A stretch of 64,000 bases of DNA from Streptococcus sanguinis SK1 = NCTC 7863 (lineage in GTDB: Bacteria; Bacillota; Bacilli; Lactobacillales; Streptococcaceae). Position 1 is the stretch's first letter. The number at the start of each line of letters is the position of its first letter. The notes beneath the pieces are model-generated. The model saw nothing but the letters and a program-made list of their open reading frames with translations. It was not told the DNA's origin and did no database searches. A program made the position numbers and the translations under genes. Location: contig NZ_GL878509.1 of assembly GCF_000194945.1 (NCBI RefSeq), positions 1 through 64,000 on the forward strand, read 5' to 3'. Positions 53,796-62,500 of this stretch are shown piece by piece.

Positions 53796-54479
53796 TTAAT
53801 TTTCCTCAATACTGATGACATGTGTTTCAAATTCTAAATCAGGCATGCACTCTGCTAAATCGTGTCGGATTCGTTCCAAGGCTGCCAGACGCATTTCGAC
53901 AGAGGTATTGGCATTCCCCTGAATGATGAAAATGGCATCCTTGGTCTCCTCATCAAACTTATAATACTCGCTGTCACGAACATCCAGCCAAGCCAAAATG
54001 CCTTTCGCATCCCGATAAACATAGTCCGTCTTGGCAACATGCTTCTCCTTGGACAAAATAGGCAGAAAAACATCTTCCTTTTGGCTTACGGTGAATTCTA
54101 CCTGACCTTCAATCTTATCAAAATCATGCCCACCAATAGCCAGTAAAGAATGCAGGGCTTCAACGTTATAAATATCAATAATGCTATTAATATGAGGGAG
54201 CGAGCCTCGATGCTGGATATTGCGAATCAGAGCAGGAACCGTCGGAGGATTTTTCTTGACACTGCGACCCACGCGCTGGAGTATTTCTATATAACCTTGA
54301 ACCACTGGCGACTCAAGCACCTCATCCAAGTCGCAAGCCAGAGCCCAGCCTTCCATTTCCTTTTTCTTTTTTAGAAATGAGGAAGACAGTTCTGCATGAG
54401 GATTGACATTCTTGGCAATCCCGATAACGACACTTTTTATGCCTAGTTCATCCAGACTCTTATCAATAACAAATTTCAT
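53796..54479 (-). CDS. Free-standing B3/4 tRNA-binding-domain protein
   Basis: 227-aa cytoplasmic protein matching the B3/B4 domain found in the beta subunit of phenylalanyl-tRNA synthetase, where it edits mischarged Tyr-tRNA(Phe). Landmarks are NPPTVPALIRNIQHRGSLPH and INSIIDIYNVEALHSLLAIG (two adjacent parts), GGHDFDKIEG and YRDAKGILAWLDVRDSEYY. Stand-alone members are widespread but poorly characterised; trans-editing or another tRNA-related role is inference. It lies between rpoE and an inserted ABC cassette; a second copy of its 3' end is next to pyrG. Confidence 0.88.
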   Translation of the reverse strand: MKFVIDKSLDELGIKSVVIGIAKNVNPHAELSSSFLKKKKEMEGWALACDLDEVLESPVVQGYIEILQRVGRSVKKNPPTVPALIRNIQHRGSLPHINSIIDIYNVEALHSLLAIGGHDFDKIEGQVEFTVSQKEDVFLPILSKEKHVAKTDYVYRDAKGILAWLDVRDSEYYKFDEETKDAIFIIQGNANTSVEMRLAALERIRHDLAECMPDLEFETHVISIEEN

Positions 54480-54555
54480 AACAGCCTTCCTCCATCTTTT
54501 CTTTATTAAATTTTATTAGTATTCTACACCTTCCGGACTTATATTTCAAGGAATA

Positions 54556-54592
54556 TTAAAAGAAACAAAGGATTTCGTCCCTTGTTTCTTTT
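54556..54592 (-). terminator. Terminator of rpoE
   Basis: Minus-strand stem AAAAGAAACAAGGG with its near-perfect complement ending in TTTT, 8 nt after the rpoE stop. Confidence 0.9.
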
Positions 54593-54599
54593 GGTTGAT

Positions 54600-55190
54600 T
54601 TATTCTTCCTCTTCGGTCTCCGTGTCTTCGTCAGAGTAGTCGTCATCTTCTTCGTTAAGTTCGACTTCTTCACCTAGATCATCTGGAGCGATTTCGTTGA
54701 TTTCAGCATCATAAGCTTCCACTTCATTCTTCTCATCGTCTGGATTTTCCTCATCGTATGAGAGAGCAGGATCTGCTTCGTAGCCGTCCTCATCTTCTGG
54801 ATCGTCATCGCTGTAGTCAATGGCATCCTCGTCGCCATCCATAAAGGCATTGACGCGCTTCTTCTTGCGTTTCTTAGGTGCGTCGTCCTCATCAGTCTCT
54901 TCCAAAGCAATGATTTCTTCATCCACTTCGTCGATAGCATACCATGAACGCAGGCCCCATTTATTATCCCCCAGCGGAATAAAGCTGCCGTCTACATTGA
55001 GTTCTGTGTAGAATAAAGGCAGAGCATCACGAATCTCACTGTTTGATTTTTCCAGATAGTTTTGAATTTCATTGACCAGATCATTAAAATACATCTCATG
55101 GTCGCGGCCGCGGGCTTCCAAAATGGCACGCGCCACTTCAATCATAGAAAGCTCACTTTTTTCCTGTCCAGCAAATACTTCTAATTCCAA
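54600..55190 (-). CDS. rpoE: RNA polymerase delta subunit
   Basis: Firmicute-specific RNA polymerase subunit that promotes core recycling and sharpens nucleotide sensing at promoters. It is 196 aa. The folded N-terminal HARE-HTH domain (about 1-90, [20 protein letters not shown]) is followed by a long, almost entirely acidic disordered tail with a KKRKKKR basic patch near 107-113. Monocistronic with its own promoter and terminator. Confidence 0.95.
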   Translation of the reverse strand: MELEVFAGQEKSELSMIEVARAILEARGRDHEMYFNDLVNEIQNYLEKSNSEIRDALPLFYTELNVDGSFIPLGDNKWGLRSWYAIDEVDEEIIALEETDEDDAPKKRKKKRVNAFMDGDEDAIDYSDDDPEDEDGYEADPALSYDEENPDDEKNEVEAYDAEINEIAPDDLGEEVELNEEDDDYSDEDTETEEEE

Positions 55191-55253
55191 AGTTGATCTC
55201 CTTTAAGATTAAGTAAAGGCTTGTCGCCCTCTTGCAATTTTTCGCTACTTTCT

Positions 55254-55282
55254 ATTGTACGATAAATTTCTATTTTCGTCAA
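55254..55282 (-). promoter_or_regulatory. Promoter of rpoE
   Basis: Minus-strand TTGACG, 17-nt spacer, TACAAT, about 60 nt before the ATG. Confidence 0.7.
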
Positions 55283-55315
55283 AAGAAAATCCAGGAAAAA
55301 TCACGGAACAAGTAC

Positions 55316-55347
55316 AAAAGAAACTAGTGCATTTATACACTAGTTTC
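55316..55347 (-). terminator. Terminator of tig
   Basis: Minus-strand perfect 10-bp stem GAAACTAGTG / CACTAGTTTC, 8-nt loop, then TTTTG, 28 nt after the tig stop. Confidence 0.9.
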
Positions 55348-55374
55348 AAATGATATCGTTTTGAATGATGAAGC

Positions 55375-56658
55375 TTATTTCACTTTCGCAGTGCTAGTAA
55401 TCACTTCGACAGCTTTCTTGATAGCAATGTCGTGTTTCAGCATATCTTCTGACAGCAATTGACGAACACGGTCTACTTCCATGTTGTAGTCTGTAGCCAA
55501 TGAAGTTACTTCTGCTTCGATTTCTTCTGCGCTAGCTTCAAAACCTTCTGCCTTAGCAACTGCTTCTACGACAAGGTTTGTCTTAGTGCGTGACTCAGCA
55601 TCTGCTTCGTATTGCTTGTGCAGGTCTTCCTGAGTAGTGCCAGTGATTTGGAAGTACATGTCAGGTGAGATTCCTTGGCGTTGCATGTTGCCCAAGAATT
55701 CATTAACAGCACGGTGCACTTCTTCGTGGATCATTTCTGCTGGCAAGTCAACGATTTCCGAGTTTGCTACTGCTTGATCAATAGCTGCTGCTTCTACCGC
55801 ATCCTTATAAGCTGTTTCCTTAGCTTCTGACAATTCTTTGCGGTACTTTTCTTTCAGCTCGTCAAGAGTTTCCACTTCTTCGTCGATATCTTTTGCAAGT
55901 TCATCGTCCAATGCTGGAACTTCTTTTTCTTTAACTTCGTGAATAGTTGTCACAAACTTAGCTTCCTTGCCTGCCAAGTCTTCTGCTTGGTAGTCTTCTG
56001 GGAAGGTTACGACAACATCCACTGTTTCACCTGCACTGTGGCCAACCAACTGCTCTTCAAATCCTGGGATGAATTGACCGCTACCCAGTCCAAGTGAGAA
56101 GTTGTCACCCTTGCCGCCGTCAAATTCAACGCCGTCAACAGATCCAACAAAGTCAATCACAACTGTATCACCATCAGCTGCTGGACCTTCTTTGAGAACC
56201 AACTCAGCCAAGTTGTTGCGCTCACGCTCAATGCGCTCATCTACTTCAGCGTCAGTCACTTCTTTAGTAGCTTCAACAGTTACTTCCAAGTCTTTGTAAG
56301 CACCCAGCTTAACTTCTGGCTTAGTGACTACTTCAGCTTTGATGACCCAGTCTTGGCCTTTTTCCATAGACTCGACATCAAACTGAGGCTGAGCAACTAC
56401 TTCGATACCCGCTTCTTTGACAGCCGCTTCGTATGCTTCTGGAAGAAGAGCGTTCAAAGCATCTTGGTAAAGGGCTTCTTCACCAAAACGTTGGTTGAAG
56501 ATAGCACGTGGAAGGTGACCTTTACGGAAACCTGGTACAGCAATATCTTTTTTTACTGACTTAAATACACGGTCCAAGGCAGGCTTGATTTTCTCTTGAC
56601 TGATGCTAAAAGTCAAAAGACCGCGATTTGTTTCTTTGTTTTCAAATGATACAGACAT
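55375..56658 (-). CDS. tig: Trigger factor
   Basis: Ribosome-associated chaperone and peptidyl-prolyl isomerase, 427 aa. The N-terminal ribosome-binding domain carries the signature as [17 protein letters not shown] (about 44-60). The FKBP-type PPIase domain follows (about 155-245: [29 protein letters not shown]), then the helical C-terminal substrate cradle. Monocistronic with promoter and terminator. Confidence 0.97.
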   Translation of the reverse strand: MSVSFENKETNRGLLTFSISQEKIKPALDRVFKSVKKDIAVPGFRKGHLPRAIFNQRFGEEALYQDALNALLPEAYEAAVKEAGIEVVAQPQFDVESMEKGQDWVIKAEVVTKPEVKLGAYKDLEVTVEATKEVTDAEVDERIERERNNLAELVLKEGPAADGDTVVIDFVGSVDGVEFDGGKGDNFSLGLGSGQFIPGFEEQLVGHSAGETVDVVVTFPEDYQAEDLAGKEAKFVTTIHEVKEKEVPALDDELAKDIDEEVETLDELKEKYRKELSEAKETAYKDAVEAAAIDQAVANSEIVDLPAEMIHEEVHRAVNEFLGNMQRQGISPDMYFQITGTTQEDLHKQYEADAESRTKTNLVVEAVAKAEGFEASAEEIEAEVTSLATDYNMEVDRVRQLLSEDMLKHDIAIKKAVEVITSTAKVK

Positions 56659-56695
56659 TCTGTCATTTCTCCTTAAAATTTATTGAATACAACCC

Positions 56696-56723
56696 ATTAT
56701 AGCATAATTAGAGTTTTTTTCAA
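56696..56723 (-). promoter_or_regulatory. Promoter of tig
   Basis: Minus-strand TTGAAA, 16-nt spacer, TATAAT, about 37 nt before the ATG. Confidence 0.75.
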
Positions 56724-56737
56724 AATTATTTTTCCTT

Positions 56738-57301
56738 TTATCCCTTCCTGATCTTATCCTCAGTATAGGCCGCTCTGGCGCCGCCAATTAGCTTGGGACG
56801 GCTGGCTAAAGCCGTGACATGGGCAGCTCCCAATTCCTTGAGAATCGGTCGGATAGGAATCTGCACATGCTTGACATGCATGCCGATAGCAGTATCGCCA
56901 ATATCCAGCCCCGCCTGAGCGACAATAAACTCTACCTCGACAGGATCTTTCATGTATTGGAAAGCCGCTAGCTGACCACTGCCTCCAGCATGAAGAGTAG
57001 GCAGAACATTGACTATCTCCAAATCCTTCTTGTCAGCCAAGGCTCTTTCGACTACGAGGGCGCGATTGAGATGCTCACATCCCTGAACTGCTAGAAAGAT
57101 ACCCTTCTCTTCTAAGATATCCAGTATGGTTTTGACAATAACCTGTCCGACTTCCAGACTGGAATTCTGACCGATATGACCTCCGACAACCTCACTGGAG
57201 GATAGACCCAGAACAAAAATATCTCCTTCAACCAAGGCAGCCTTATCCAAAACATCTAGAACAATCTGACGAGTTTCTGCTCCAATCTTAGCTAAGTCCA
57301 T
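56738..57301 (-). CDS. DUF436/YwlG (TIGR01440) family protein
   Basis: 187-aa cytoplasmic protein of a conserved Firmicute family without known function. The start at 57301 ([10 protein letters not shown]) is favoured because GAGGTGG overlaps the alternative upstream ATG. Conserved segments are [34 protein letters not shown] and [20 protein letters not shown]. It is the last gene of truA-pdxK-ECF-DUF436, which hints at a link with vitamin B6, but that is context only. Confidence 0.88.
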   Translation of the reverse strand: MDLAKIGAETRQIVLDVLDKAALVEGDIFVLGLSSSEVVGGHIGQNSSLEVGQVIVKTILDILEEKGIFLAVQGCEHLNRALVVERALADKKDLEIVNVLPTLHAGGSGQLAAFQYMKDPVEVEFIVAQAGLDIGDTAIGMHVKHVQIPIRPILKELGAAHVTALASRPKLIGGARAAYTEDKIRKG

Positions 57302-57313
57302 TTCCCACCTCAC

Positions 57314-57796
57314 TTATTTCACTGTGACTGTCTTTTTCAAACTCTCCGGGAAAGCTTTGTAGAGGGCAAAACCGACTGCTAAACCAAATGCATTCTGCAT
57401 AAAATTACTTAAGATTTCGGCTAGGGCAGCCCCGACACCATTCATGATACTACCAAAGAGGGCATAGCCACCGACCATAGCCACTGCGGCCAAGACCAGG
57501 CCAAGGTAGCGTTTCTTGCCCTCAAAGCCAGCAAAGAATCCCTGAAGTCCGTGGCAAATCAGACTGAAAATCATCCACTGGGGATAGCCGGCAATCATAT
57601 CAATCAAAAAGCCTGAAAGGCCTCCGACAATAGCCGCTTCCTTGCGGCCAAAGTAGAAGGCTGTAAAATAAATCCCTGCATCCAGCAGTGTCAAAAATCC
57701 TGTCGGAGTTGGGATTTTTAAAAAATTCCCCAAAACCACTGATAGAGCTGTGATGAAAGCTAAGATAACTAATTTTTTAACTTGATTATTTCTCAT
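57314..57796 (-). CDS. ECF transporter S component, probably for pyridoxine-type substrate
   Basis: 160-aa membrane protein with five or six hydrophobic segments, the substrate-binding S subunit of an energy-coupling-factor vitamin importer. The opening KKLVILAFITALSVVLGNFL and the loop GYPQWMIFSLICHGLQG are S-component features. No EcfAA'T genes are adjacent, so it would share a common module (group II). It overlaps the pyridoxine kinase gene by 11 nt, so a B6 vitamer is the likely substrate (PdxU-like); HMP for thiamin is the alternative. Confidence 0.85.
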   Translation of the reverse strand: MRNNQVKKLVILAFITALSVVLGNFLKIPTPTGFLTLLDAGIYFTAFYFGRKEAAIVGGLSGFLIDMIAGYPQWMIFSLICHGLQGFFAGFEGKKRYLGLVLAAVAMVGGYALFGSIMNGVGAALAEILSNFMQNAFGLAVGFALYKAFPESLKKTVTVK

Positions 57797-58547
57797 ACTG
57801 AACTACCCCATATTGATCTGAGCGCTGAATCGCTCGGTAAACAAAATCTTTAGAAATTTGAACTGCTGCAAGCGGAGACTTGCCTAGAAGCAGCTGACTG
57901 GCAATGCTGGAAGCAAATGTGCAACCCGCTCCGGTATTGTTGCTGGCCAGCACTAGCGATTCCATGACCTCAAAATCGCGTCCGTCATAGTAAACATCCA
58001 CCGCTCGCTCCTTACTTAAGCGATTGCCGCCCTTAATCACCACATGCTTAGCTCCCAAATCATAGAGCTCCTTGGCTGCAGCCCGCATATCCTCCAGAGT
58101 TTTGATTTCTTTTTGGGTCAATAGCTGAGCTTCTGCCAGATTTGGCGTGATGATGCTGACATAAGGGAAAAACTTGATGATTTCTTCTCTAAGTGCACTG
58201 ACTTCCAAGTCATGATTTTCCTTGCAGACCAGAACAGGATCCAGAACTACTGGTATATCCGCATGCTGCCTGACAAAAGCCAATGCCTGCTCTGCTATTT
58301 CCAGATTGGGTAAAAGTCCTATCTTAATAGCAGAAAAAGGAACATCTTTGAGACTGGCTAACTGCTGGGCAAAAACCTCTTCCTCAACTGGAATGACCTC
58401 AAATCCCTTATCAGTCATGGCTGTCAGGCAAGTCACAGCTACGAATCCATGCAGACCATTGACCGTGTAGGTAGCCAAATCAGCGTGCAGTCCGCCGCCG
58501 CTGAAAATATCATTGCCCGAAAGGGCTAAAATCAACTTATTCTTCAT
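57786..58547 (-). CDS. pdxK: Pyridoxine/pyridoxal kinase (PdxK/ThiD family)
   Basis: Ribokinase-fold kinase, 253 aa, phosphorylating B6 vitamers (or HMP in ThiD relatives). Motifs are [19 protein letters not shown] at the N-terminus, [24 protein letters not shown], and the anion hole/catalytic [14 protein letters not shown], where the usual GTGDTFS-type Asp is replaced by Cys, as seen in the PdxK/ThiD-like group. It lies between truA (11-nt overlap) and an ECF S component. PdxK is preferred to ThiD because of that context; confidence in substrate is moderate. Confidence 0.85.
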   Translation of the reverse strand: MKNKLILALSGNDIFSGGGLHADLATYTVNGLHGFVAVTCLTAMTDKGFEVIPVEEEVFAQQLASLKDVPFSAIKIGLLPNLEIAEQALAFVRQHADIPVVLDPVLVCKENHDLEVSALREEIIKFFPYVSIITPNLAEAQLLTQKEIKTLEDMRAAAKELYDLGAKHVVIKGGNRLSKERAVDVYYDGRDFEVMESLVLASNNTGAGCTFASSIASQLLLGKSPLAAVQISKDFVYRAIQRSDQYGVVQYEK

Positions 58548-59286
58548 AACGAATCTCCTTTAGATAGAGGCCGTTTGGACCGGCTGTTGGTCCTGCCAGA
58601 TGGCGATCTTTCTCCGCTAAAATCCTCTGAATCTGCTCTACCAGCATGCGCTTATTGCCAATCTTGAGCAGGGTACCGACCATATTACGGATCTGCTTGT
58701 AGAGAAAGCCATTGCCCGAAAAAGTAAAGACTAGAAAATTCCGCTCTGCATCATAGCGGACCTTGGCCTCGGTGATGGTCCGAACCTTGTCTTCCACGCT
58801 GGTTCCCGAAGCCGTAAATCCTGTAAAATCATGCGTCCCCTCTAGCTGAGCAATCGCTTCTTCTATCAGACCCAGCTCCAAAGGATATGGATAATGCGTG
58901 GCATAATGGCGCATCATAGGATTTTTAGGCCGGCCGATGTCCACCAAAAATTCATAGGTTTTGCTGTGCTTATTGTAGCGAGAATGAAAATCATCTGATA
59001 CCTGCTCCACACTAATAAAATCAATATCTTCCGGCGTCTGGGTATCCAAGGCGAAACGTAATTTTTCTTCATCCCGCTCTTCCGGTAAATCAAAATGCAG
59101 CACCTGGCCCAGGGCGTGAACACCGCTGTCGGTCCGACCCGCTCCATGAATCACCACAGGCTGGCCTTTATTGATACGGGTCAGGGTCTTTTCAATCTCT
59201 TCCTGAACACTTCTGGCATGGGGCTGTCGCTGAAAACCAGCAAAGCCATAACCATCATAGGATATAATCGCTTTATAACGTGTCAT
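58537..59286 (-). CDS. truA: tRNA pseudouridine synthase TruA
   Basis: Makes pseudouridine at positions 38-40 of the tRNA anticodon arm. It is 249 aa; catalytic Asp53 lies in [15 protein letters not shown] and the C-terminal domain has [14 protein letters not shown]. It is the first gene of a four-gene overlapping operon. No Shine-Dalgarno is visible before the ATG and the -10 ends only 6 nt upstream, so the mRNA may be leaderless. Confidence 0.95.
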   Translation of the reverse strand: MTRYKAIISYDGYGFAGFQRQPHARSVQEEIEKTLTRINKGQPVVIHGAGRTDSGVHALGQVLHFDLPEERDEEKLRFALDTQTPEDIDFISVEQVSDDFHSRYNKHSKTYEFLVDIGRPKNPMMRHYATHYPYPLELGLIEEAIAQLEGTHDFTGFTASGTSVEDKVRTITEAKVRYDAERNFLVFTFSGNGFLYKQIRNMVGTLLKIGNKRMLVEQIQRILAEKDRHLAGPTAGPNGLYLKEIRYEE

Positions 59287-59292
59287 GTGTTT

Positions 59293-59321
59293 ATTTTAGC
59301 AGGAAAAAAAGCCCCCAGCAA
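59293..59321 (-). promoter_or_regulatory. Promoter of truA operon, predicted leaderless start
   Basis: Minus-strand TTGCTG (59316-59321), 17-nt spacer, TAAAAT (59293-59298), then AAACAC and the truA ATG at 59286. The expected start site falls on or next to the ATG. Confidence 0.6.
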
Positions 59322-59416
59322 GCCCTAAAAGCAGGAACTGTCCGGGGACAGATTTTTATGAAAATACCGTATAAGAATTAGGGATAATCGATACTGTTTG
59401 TTGCCGTTATGCAACA

Positions 59417-59478
59417 AAAAAACCCATCTGAATCATACTGTCAGTGACGACACAAACAGAACAAATTCAAATGGGTTA
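59417..59478 (-). terminator. Terminator of the metalloprotease gene
   Basis: Minus-strand AACCCATTTGAAT pairs with ATTCAGATGGGTT across a loop of about 30 nt, followed by a run of T. It is about 65 nt after the stop at 59543. The long loop is unusual. Confidence 0.7.
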
Positions 59479-59542
59479 TTGATTACATATTGCTAAAGGT
59501 CATTATTTGCAGCTACTCATGTAGGCAATTAAACACTTTTTC

Positions 59543-62500
59543 TTAGGAACCCCAAATGGAGTTTTCATCCATAAAGCTGTTGGTGTTCTTGAGCAACTGC
59601 GTAAAGACAGCATACTTGAAGTCCTTGGTTGCACGTTCATCGACACGAGACTTCTTCAGATCCTTGTCAACAGCTTCTGCAAAGCCAGCTTTCAGCTCTT
59701 CATAAGTACTATAGACTTTTCCGTTGACAGTCACTGGCTTAATACCTGAGGTTTGTGCTTTATCTACAACTTTTCTGAAGTAAGCTTTCTTGAAGGCTTC
59801 CATTGTTTCAAATTCGCCTTCAGAAATTTGCTTGATGATAAAGTTATCGCTCAAACCAGTCACCCCTTGCTCATTGGCTGTCTTACGGTGTTTATTGGAA
59901 GCATAGCTTACAAAGCCTTTTTCATAGCCATAGTAACCCCAGATTCTGAAGGTATTATGCTTGAACATCAAGGCACCCGGCGCTCCAGTATTGTTTTGAC
60001 CACCACCATAGATACCTGTCATAAAGTCGATCGCAATGTAACTAGAGTCATAGTCAGCAGGGTTATAAGTTCGATTGTCAACCGCACGGTTAGACAGCAA
60101 GCCTTGGTCAACCAAGTCCTCTACAGAAGAGACTGACATGGCCGCTTTCTCCTCTGCCGTTAACTCTCTCACGACATCATATTGAGTCCGAGCATCTACA
60201 ACCTTCGGCTCAATCTTCTTGAACCATTTAGCTGCGGCTTCATTTCCTCTATCCACAACCGCTTGGCCCTCAAGGTAATCCAGCAGCATGAGAGTATCAT
60301 TATACCCCTTCATGTAATGGTCGATGTCTGCTCGGTTCTTGAAGAGTCTTGGCGAGCTATTGAAAATGAGACTGCCATCATTTGGACGATCAAAGGCCAT
60401 ATTGAGACCCAGAGCACCCCAACCTGGCTGACCAGGAACAGGTGATTGGAGCAACCCTTGGGCATAGCCTTCTGGTCCGATACCTTGTCGTCTGCCATGT
60501 CCGCCCAGATAAATATCTCTATCGTTGACGTGGGTGAGCTCGTGCGTGAAGACGGACACACCGTATTCCGTCAAGAGGTCAAAGGCCTCGAAGTTCACAC
60601 GGATTGAACCGGCAGCGTGGGCACCATAGCCATTTGACTTGTACCAGCCACCAGCTCTTCCTCCAACCAGGTTAAAGAACTCACGTGATGGAGCATAAGG
60701 ATTGCCCTTATTATCATTTCCGTTGACATCAATCCAGCCACGTCCTTCGACATCAAAACCATCCCATACAGCCGTCACATTTTGCTTTACCATTCTGGAC
60801 TTGATATCATCTGAGAGCAGTTTGTACCAAGTATCTACGTGATTTCGATGCTGGGTCGCTACTTCCTTGATGCCCGCATTAAATCGTTCATCAGACCATG
60901 ACCGGCGCTTGTCTCTGTTGACAAAGGCCATCGTGCTATAGTTTGACAGAATGGCTAAGCGCGTATTCTTCAAGGTTAGAAGCGGGAGGATATAGTTGCT
61001 GAAATATTCAGAGTTGAGGTTATCAAAGACGCGATACTTAGCAGACTTAATCTCCTCGACTTCTGATTGGCGTTCTTCAAACTGAATAAAGCCTCGGGTT
61101 GCGTCCTTGAACCAAGAATCCATATCAGCAAAGTCAGTCAAAAGACGACGGTTGTAATCCAAGTAAGCGACCAAATCACTAGACTTGGACTCAGCCTTCA
61201 ACTGACGCGCAAACATATTGACATTGTCTGCCCCTTTCAGTTGATTTTCTGTCGAACGACCAATCTTAATCAAGCGATCCAGCAATGACACTTTTTCACC
61301 ATAGAAGTCAGGTTTGAAGAGTACTAGCTCCTTGAGGTTATAGTCGCCAAATTTGAGATCGTAATAACGGTTGAGGTAGGTCAGACCGAGCATGATAGCC
61401 GTCTTGTTCTCTTCGATTTTAGCTTTCAGAGCTTCGTTGGCTGCTGGATTATCAGCATGGAATCTTGTCCATTCATTAGCCAAGAGCTTACCAAGCATAT
61501 CCTGCAAGTTGGCTTTCACTTCAGCCAGAGATTCATCTAGGAAGAGACGCTTCACTTTGTTGACCTTGTCATTATCATTAGGCAGACCAACAGAACGATA
61601 GACTTCATCACTATACAGTTCAAAGCTCTTCAAGCTCTCAGTCAGCTGAGTCAGCAAGTCTTCTTTGACTGCGGTTGAGTGATTTGGAGTATAGACCGTA
61701 CCAAGCTCTGCGATTTGATATTCTGGCAGGGCAGTCTGCTCAAATCGTGCTTGATTTTGAAGATTGAAGATGGTCTTGCTTCCGTCTGCAAAATGGACTA
61801 AGATCTTATCTGCATCCGTTCCGCCAGTAACAAATTGGTTGCCTTTCAGGGCTTGAACTGATAGAACTTTCTTAGTCAACAGGTCGCCCGCCTTACCAGC
61901 ATCCACCAGCTTATTGGCCTCATGAATCAAGAACTCTTGGTTGTAGAAAGGCATAAAGCGCTCGAGGTTCTGATAAAGCTGTTCATTTTCTGCCTTGTAA
62001 CCTGGCTTATCTTGATAAGTACTTGTTCTCAGGATAGCAGCATTTAGCTTCTCAGTTGTTACTTCATTTGCGCTGGTTTGCTCAAGAGCCGTAATCTGAT
62101 AGCTCTTGACTTTTTGCTCAGCTTCTGCTTCTGTCAAGCGACGGAACTTAGCATCTTTACCTGTCTTGGTTCCAGAGCTTTGTCCCTGAACACCAAAGAG
62201 GTTTTGGAGTTTTTGTCCCATCCAAGCATCGGTAATCTCATTATCTGAGCTAAAGAGCTCTTTACCGTTCACTACCGTTGCATAGCTGACAGTGTCATTG
62301 ATGGTTCCATACGGCCAAATGGAAGCAGCGATACCAGCTGAATTTCTTGAGCCTGCATCCTCTAACTTACCTTTGGCAACTGATTGCATCAATCTGCCCC
62401 AGTTACCCCAGCCTGAACCTGAATAGTCAGTGAAGTTTTGAGCGACCAGCATACCTGCATTTTGGCCACTCTTAACCCAAATATCCGCTTCAACGTAGGC

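Noticed and set aside
59320..59360. Hairpin CTGTCC/GGACAG upstream of truA
   Set aside because: It has no T-run and lies upstream of the truA promoter, so it is not a terminator for either flanking gene.
59399..59416. Inverted repeat TGTTGC/GCAACA
   Set aside because: A 6-bp stem downstream of the protease terminator with no partner site or flanking duplication; not enough to call an insertion-sequence end.
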